64,000 nt of DNA, from positions 1 to 64,000 of the forward strand of contig UPXY01000009.1 of the NCBI GenBank assembly GCA_900538305.1, given 5' to 3'. Source of the DNA: an uncultured Collinsella sp. (GTDB taxonomy: Bacteria > Actinomycetota > Coriobacteriia > Coriobacteriales > Coriobacteriaceae). Position 1 is the stretch's first letter. Each line of letters opens with the position of its first letter. Shown in pieces: positions 60,531 through 64,000 of the stretch. Under the pieces are notes generated by a model. That model did not search any database and was not told the origin of the DNA. It was given only the letters and a program-made list of their open reading frames with translations. The translations under genes and the position numbers were made by a program.

Positions 60531-61931
60531 TCATTCAAATAGTTCATCAGCGCTAACTGCGATGGCGTCGTTATCGTTGCGCATTTTGCCCGCTGTTGCT
60601 TTGCTTACCTGATTCTTGGTGAATAGGATACTTTGCGCAATGTGATAATCCCCAAGCAGTGCTGCGCGATGCATCAGCGCGTCGAGCGCTTCGGTCTCGT
60701 TGAAGCTTTCTCGCCACTTGCATTCGCCTACGATTGCGATCTTATCTAGAGTGGTCGCAGCAATAACGTCGATGTCCACTTGCTCCTTGGCAACAGGGTC
60801 CGTTCCCCACCAGGTTCCAAAATAATTTGCGAGGAAGGGGAGCGAACCTGCTGCGCTTTGACGCATGAGCCACTGCCTGCAGACGGTTTCAAATTGTCTT
60901 CCCATATAGGTCGAGAACGCATCCCCGGTGGCCATTTGCGCCGCCGCGTGTCCGGCGCCCACCTCAATCGCTCCTATCTGCGGACTCACGAATCGGTACC
61001 AGAAGGCAAAGAAGGGGTCTTTGATACGATAAATGCTTCGACGCGATCGGGGCCCCGCTTCGAACGGTGTGATCTTTTCTATCAAATCGAGGCCTATGAG
61101 CGTGGCCAGATACTTTCCAACGGAGGTTTCCTCGACTCCAGCTTTATTGGCAATCGCCTTTGGCGCTGTTGCTCCGCTGGCGATTGCGTCGAGCACGGAC
61201 GTATAAAGTGCTGGTTCGCGAAGCTCTTGCCGTAGAAGCATTTGCGGTTCCGCATAGAGCAGGCCTGCAATGTCAAAGAACAGACGCTCGGTGTTCTCTC
61301 CAATCGAAGCGTTCGGATCAATTTGCTCAAGATAGTATGGCGTTCCGCCAAGCATCGCATACAGCTCGATGCATTGCTGCGGGGTATACCCTGGCATCAT
61401 GAGCGCCGCGTCAAAGCAGTCGAATGGGAGCAGCTTGATTTGCGCGTTCCTACGTCCGTACAGCGGGCTTTTTCGACCGAGTACGTTGCTCTCCATGAAG
61501 CCCTCATTGCTTCCGCAGAGAATCATGCAGATGTTCGTTTGCTTGAACTCATGGTCGATAAGGATCTGCAGCGTGGAGGGTAGGGAAGGCGCCGCCTGCG
61601 CGGCATAGGGGAGCTCATCAAAAACGAATACCATGGGGTCGCCAGCTTGTTCCCGCAGGGCTATAAAGCGAAGCGCGTCCTCCCATGTGGAAAAGGCTTC
61701 GATCTGAGGCAGCCCGTAGAATTGGAGCACCGTCTGAGTGAAGGATTGCAGATTGATGCTATTGCTCTTTTGCTGTGCGGTGAAGTAGAGTGTCCGCTTA
61801 TCTTTTGAGAACTCATCGAGCAGCGCGGTTTTTCCCACACGTCGCCTGCCGTATACGACTGCCATTTGGAATGTGCTGCGATTGTATAGGCGCTCGAGCG
61901 CTTCGAGTTCGTGCGTTCGTCCAACAAACAT
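60531..61931 (-). CDS. Archaeal-type AAA ATPase with DUF234 nuclease-like C-terminus
   Basis: The 466-residue protein has MFVGRTHELEALERLY, Walker A YGRRRVGKTALL (27-38), FVFDELPYA as Walker B and CGSNEGFME as sensor. A winged helix follows at about 255-310, and the DUF234 part at 330-466 contains QVDIDVIA and IVGECKW, a D...E-x-K nuclease-like core. The role of these ATPases is unknown; they are frequent in gut genomes near mobile regions. AAGGAGCGTGCT precedes the ATG. Confidence 0.85.
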   Translation of the reverse strand: MFVGRTHELEALERLYNRSTFQMAVVYGRRRVGKTALLDEFSKDKRTLYFTAQQKSNSINLQSFTQTVLQFYGLPQIEAFSTWEDALRFIALREQAGDPMVFVFDELPYAAQAAPSLPSTLQILIDHEFKQTNICMILCGSNEGFMESNVLGRKSPLYGRRNAQIKLLPFDCFDAALMMPGYTPQQCIELYAMLGGTPYYLEQIDPNASIGENTERLFFDIAGLLYAEPQMLLRQELREPALYTSVLDAIASGATAPKAIANKAGVEETSVGKYLATLIGLDLIEKITPFEAGPRSRRSIYRIKDPFFAFWYRFVSPQIGAIEVGAGHAAAQMATGDAFSTYMGRQFETVCRQWLMRQSAAGSLPFLANYFGTWWGTDPVAKEQVDIDVIAATTLDKIAIVGECKWRESFNETEALDALMHRAALLGDYHIAQSILFTKNQVSKATAGKMRNDNDAIAVSADELFE

Positions 61932-61949
61932 AGCACGCTCCTTCTCGCT

Positions 61950-62007
61950 TGGTAAGTGTTATGTTTTACTATAACAGACTCATGAGTAAGTTACTTATGA
62001 GTAAGGA
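61950..62007. promoter_or_regulatory. Palindrome and tandem repeat between divergent genes
   Basis: GTGTTAT and ATAACAG flank TTTTACT at 61957-61977. Directly after, CTCATGAGTAAGTTA (61979-61993) is repeated as CTTATGAGTAAGGA (61994-62007). The region lies between the divergent ATPase and ADP-ribosyltransferase-like genes and is a likely promoter/operator zone. Confidence 0.5.
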
Positions 62008-62044
62008 AATTCTCACGCTGCAGCTCGCCTCGCTTCTATGGTAC

Positions 62045-62060
62045 TATCACCACAGTGATA
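62045..62060 (+). promoter_or_regulatory. Possible operator TATCAC-N4-GTGATA
   Basis: A six-base inverted repeat lies 31 bases before the ADP-ribosyltransferase-like gene. The XRE protein encoded by the second gene of the pair could bind it. Confidence 0.45.
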
Positions 62061-62091
62061 TTCCAAACCGAGAAGCGAAGGCGGTGGCGTC

Positions 62092-62760
62092 ATGATTCTC
62101 TGGCACGGGTCGTCCGAAATCGTCAAGCAGCCGCGCTTGGAGCTGTGCCGTCCATACAACGACTACGGTGCGGGCTTCTACTGCACCGAGCTTGAAGACC
62201 TTGCGAAGGAATGGGCGTGCCCCGATGAGGCGGATGGGTTTGCGAATCGCTACGAGCTTCCTACGGACAAGCTCGCCATCCTCGACCTTTCTAGCTCGGA
62301 ATATTCGGTGCTCACTTGGCTTGCTTTGCTGCTCGCAAATCGCCGCGTCGATCTCTCGAACGCGATTGCTCGAGCCGCTCGCGACTACCTGCTCGATCGC
62401 TTTCTCATCAACACATCGGGCTTCGACATCATTCGCGGATACCGTGCAGACGATTCGTACTTTTCGTTCGCGCGGGCGTTTTTGAACAACACGATTTCCG
62501 TAGCGCAGCTTTCCGAGGCTATGCGTTTGGGAAATCTGGGCGAGCAGGTTGCGCTTACCAGTGCGAAGGCGTTCGAATGCATCCAATGTACCGGCTATGA
62601 ACTTGCGTCTTGCGAGATCTATCACGCGCGTAGGGCTGAACGCGATCGCTGCGCGCGGAGCCAGTACCAGTTGCTTTGCGCACAGCTCGATCGCACCGGG
62701 CTGTACGTTCGCGATATCCTGCTCGAGGAGGTCGATCCCCATGACCCACGCCTCTTCTAA
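62092..62760 (+). CDS. DUF3990-like ADP-ribosyltransferase-fold protein
   Basis: The 222-residue protein starts LWHGSSEIVKQPRLE and continues YNDYGAGFYCTELEDLAKEWA. His5 and Tyr30 match the H-Y part of the ADP-ribosyltransferase NAD site, as in DUF3990 proteins. The C-terminal half is helical. It is probably the toxin of a two-gene module: the next gene overlaps its end by 20 bases and codes for an XRE protein. AAGGCGG precedes the ATG. Confidence 0.75.
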   Translation: MILWHGSSEIVKQPRLELCRPYNDYGAGFYCTELEDLAKEWACPDEADGFANRYELPTDKLAILDLSSSEYSVLTWLALLLANRRVDLSNAIARAARDYLLDRFLINTSGFDIIRGYRADDSYFSFARAFLNNTISVAQLSEAMRLGNLGEQVALTSAKAFECIQCTGYELASCEIYHARRAERDRCARSQYQLLCAQLDRTGLYVRDILLEEVDPHDPRLF

Positions 62761-63433
62761 AAGCCGCGGAACCGCCGTTCGTGCGTACGATGCCCTCTAC
62801 CTAGAAGACGCCATGTCCTGCCTCGCGTGTTTCTTCGACTATGCGGTCTGGGATTACGGTGCCGAGGGACGTGAAGTCGCGAACCTTTTCGCGTCGAGCC
62901 AGCTCGCCAGGCAGTTCGAAGCGGGAGCGCCCTGGGTGGTTTCCGGACGGTCGGGCATCGAGCTCTTCTGGGACATGTGCGGCGAGCTTGGTTACGACGA
63001 TGAACAGGCGATGGTCGAACAGGTCTTTCGGCCAGATAGGACGCCGGAGTATTGGGCAGGCTGGATCATGGCGTACCTCCAATGGAGGTTTACGCTCACG
63101 TTCCGTACGATTATCGATGTACTGCCGTTCGATGTGCTTGTCGACTTATACCACCCGTGGCACGAGGCGTCCGAAGAACGCGTGGCGCAGTTGTTTGCTG
63201 AGCGCATGACAAGCTATCGGGGGCAGACGAATCTCGCGCGCATGCGAGGCGCGTGCGGGTACACGCAGCGAGAGCTCGCAGAGCTGTCCGGCGTTTCTTT
63301 ACGATCGATTCAGATGTATGAGCAGCGCAACAAGGATATCAACCGGGCGCAAGCTTCCGCCGTGGCGCAGATCGCTCGCGTGCTTCACTGCCGGGTAGAG
63401 GATCTGCTCGAAGCGGTTGTCGCGGTGGCGTAG
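62741..63433 (+). CDS. XRE-type protein, likely partner of the ADP-ribosyltransferase
   Basis: The 230-residue protein has an unknown N-terminal 160 residues (YLEDAMSCLACFFDYAVWDYG, SGIELFWDMCGELGY) and a C-terminal XRE helix-turn-helix (about 167-226; YTQRELAELSGVSLRSIQMYEQ). The helix-turn-helix at the C-terminus suggests a DNA-binding antitoxin. GAGGAGG nine bases before ATG 62741 lies inside the upstream gene, so expression is coupled. Confidence 0.78.
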   Translation: MTHASSKSRGTAVRAYDALYLEDAMSCLACFFDYAVWDYGAEGREVANLFASSQLARQFEAGAPWVVSGRSGIELFWDMCGELGYDDEQAMVEQVFRPDRTPEYWAGWIMAYLQWRFTLTFRTIIDVLPFDVLVDLYHPWHEASEERVAQLFAERMTSYRGQTNLARMRGACGYTQRELAELSGVSLRSIQMYEQRNKDINRAQASAVAQIARVLHCRVEDLLEAVVAVA

Positions 63434-63465
63434 CCCGGTATGGGGCGTTGGCGGGGCGTAGCGTC

Positions 63466-64000
63466 CTACCGCTCAACCTTCCGCACGACCTCGATTCCGG
63501 GCGCGACCTCGGCGGCGAACTCGTCGAAATCCTCCTGCACGCCCACGATGCTGCCGTAGTGGATGGGAACCACGGTTTTCGGGCGCAGCGCGTTCACGAA
63601 CGCCGCGGCCTGGTGCGGGTCGCACGTGTACGTCCCGCCGATGGGCACGAGCGCCACGTCGCATGCCACCTGCTCGTTATCCGAGTTCTGGTCGGTGTCG
63701 CCCGCCGCGTAGTAGCTCACGCCGTCGACGGCGAGCACATAGCCCAGCCAGCCGTTCGTCTGCGGATGCATCTCCAGGCGCTCCGGCTCCACGTTGTATG
63801 CAGGCACGGCCTCGACGGCAACGCCGGGCAGCTCGAGCCGCCCGCCCGCTTGCAGCAGGTGCACCGCCGTTGCCCCAATTTCGTCCGCCACACGCGCTAC
63901 CTCGGCACCCATGCTTGCCGGCGCCACGAGTTCGGTGTGGTCGCCCGCTACGCGCGCGATGTCCTCCGGCGAGAAGTGATCGAAGTGCGCATGGGTTATG
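63466..64000 (-). CDS. Metallo-beta-lactamase-fold hydrolase, partial
   Basis: The minus-strand frame runs off the right edge, so the N-terminus is missing. The visible part starts at the metal motif THAHFDHFSPEDI and includes YYAAGDTDQNS, GGTYTCDPHQAA and VVPIHYGS. This is the UPF0173/UlaG-like branch of the family, with unknown substrate. It ends at 63466, opposite to and 32 bases after the XRE gene. Confidence 0.88.
   Translation of the reverse strand, partial: ITHAHFDHFSPEDIARVAGDHTELVAPASMGAEVARVADEIGATAVHLLQAGGRLELPGVAVEAVPAYNVEPERLEMHPQTNGWLGYVLAVDGVSYYAAGDTDQNSDNEQVACDVALVPIGGTYTCDPHQAAAFVNALRPKTVVPIHYGSIVGVQEDFDEFAAEVAPGIEVVRKVER

Overview
The window looks like a chromosome segment of a gut actinobacterium of the Coriobacteriia, most probably Collinsella or a close relative. 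The basis is the high-GC coding style, the rpmJ-rpsM-rpsK-rpsD-rpoA-rplQ order, a one-chain ECF transporter (A-A'-T), a choloylglycine (bile salt) hydrolase, and intergenic repeats of the 'ttggggacgggtt' type. The genus is inferred from gene content and style; no search was run.

Bases 1-20965 are mostly core genome. They hold the end of the ribosomal protein/RNA polymerase alpha operon, a fused EcfA-EcfA'-EcfT, truA, a family 2 glycosyltransferase, argR, a class A penicillin-binding protein (minus strand), a DUF6056-like membrane protein, tyrS, a GtrB-like polyprenyl-phosphate glycosyltransferase, bile salt hydrolase followed by an MFS exporter, a CorA-type metal channel, and a GMP synthase that lacks its glutaminase half.

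Bases 21000-32800 are an accessory zone with several decayed genes. It contains an AAA/DUF4143 ATPase behind an 18-bp inverted repeat, a frameshifted small membrane protein, a lower-GC LAKTG-anchored surface protein that looks acquired from Firmicutes, an SMI1/KNR4-like protein, a nucleotidyltransferase, and a TetR/ABC-2 exporter operon. After these come an Abi gene broken by frameshifts, a gutted second AAA/DUF4143 gene, a partial copy of the ABC permease, and two truncated genes that meet head to head.

Bases 32878-39940 return to a more housekeeping character: a large lipoprotein, Tex, then a set of macro-domain protein, VWA protein and ADP-ribosylglycohydrolase that suggests ADP-ribose turnover. 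Two families of intergenic repeats sit here, including a perfect 33-bp inverted repeat.

Bases 40027-63433 are a dense defence and toxin-antitoxin island. In order it carries a RelB/PIN pair, a SIMPL protein with no usual start codon, a DinJ/YafQ pair with a clear operator, an unknown 276-residue protein, an overlooked 33-residue basic peptide with a leader hairpin, and a type III restriction-modification system (Mod, Res). These are followed by an Mrr-like nuclease fusion of unknown function and a cassette of DUF6602-like protein, CD-NTase with an AGS-C-like sensor, and KAP NTPase. The island ends with an ATP-grasp-like protein, McrB/McrC, a DUF234-type ATPase and an ADP-ribosyltransferase-like/XRE pair. 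The DUF6602/CD-NTase/KAP cassette and the Mrr-like fusion are the best candidates for a little-described system. The window ends inside a metallo-beta-lactamase-fold hydrolase on the minus strand.

I found no rRNA, tRNA, CRISPR array or intact insertion sequence.
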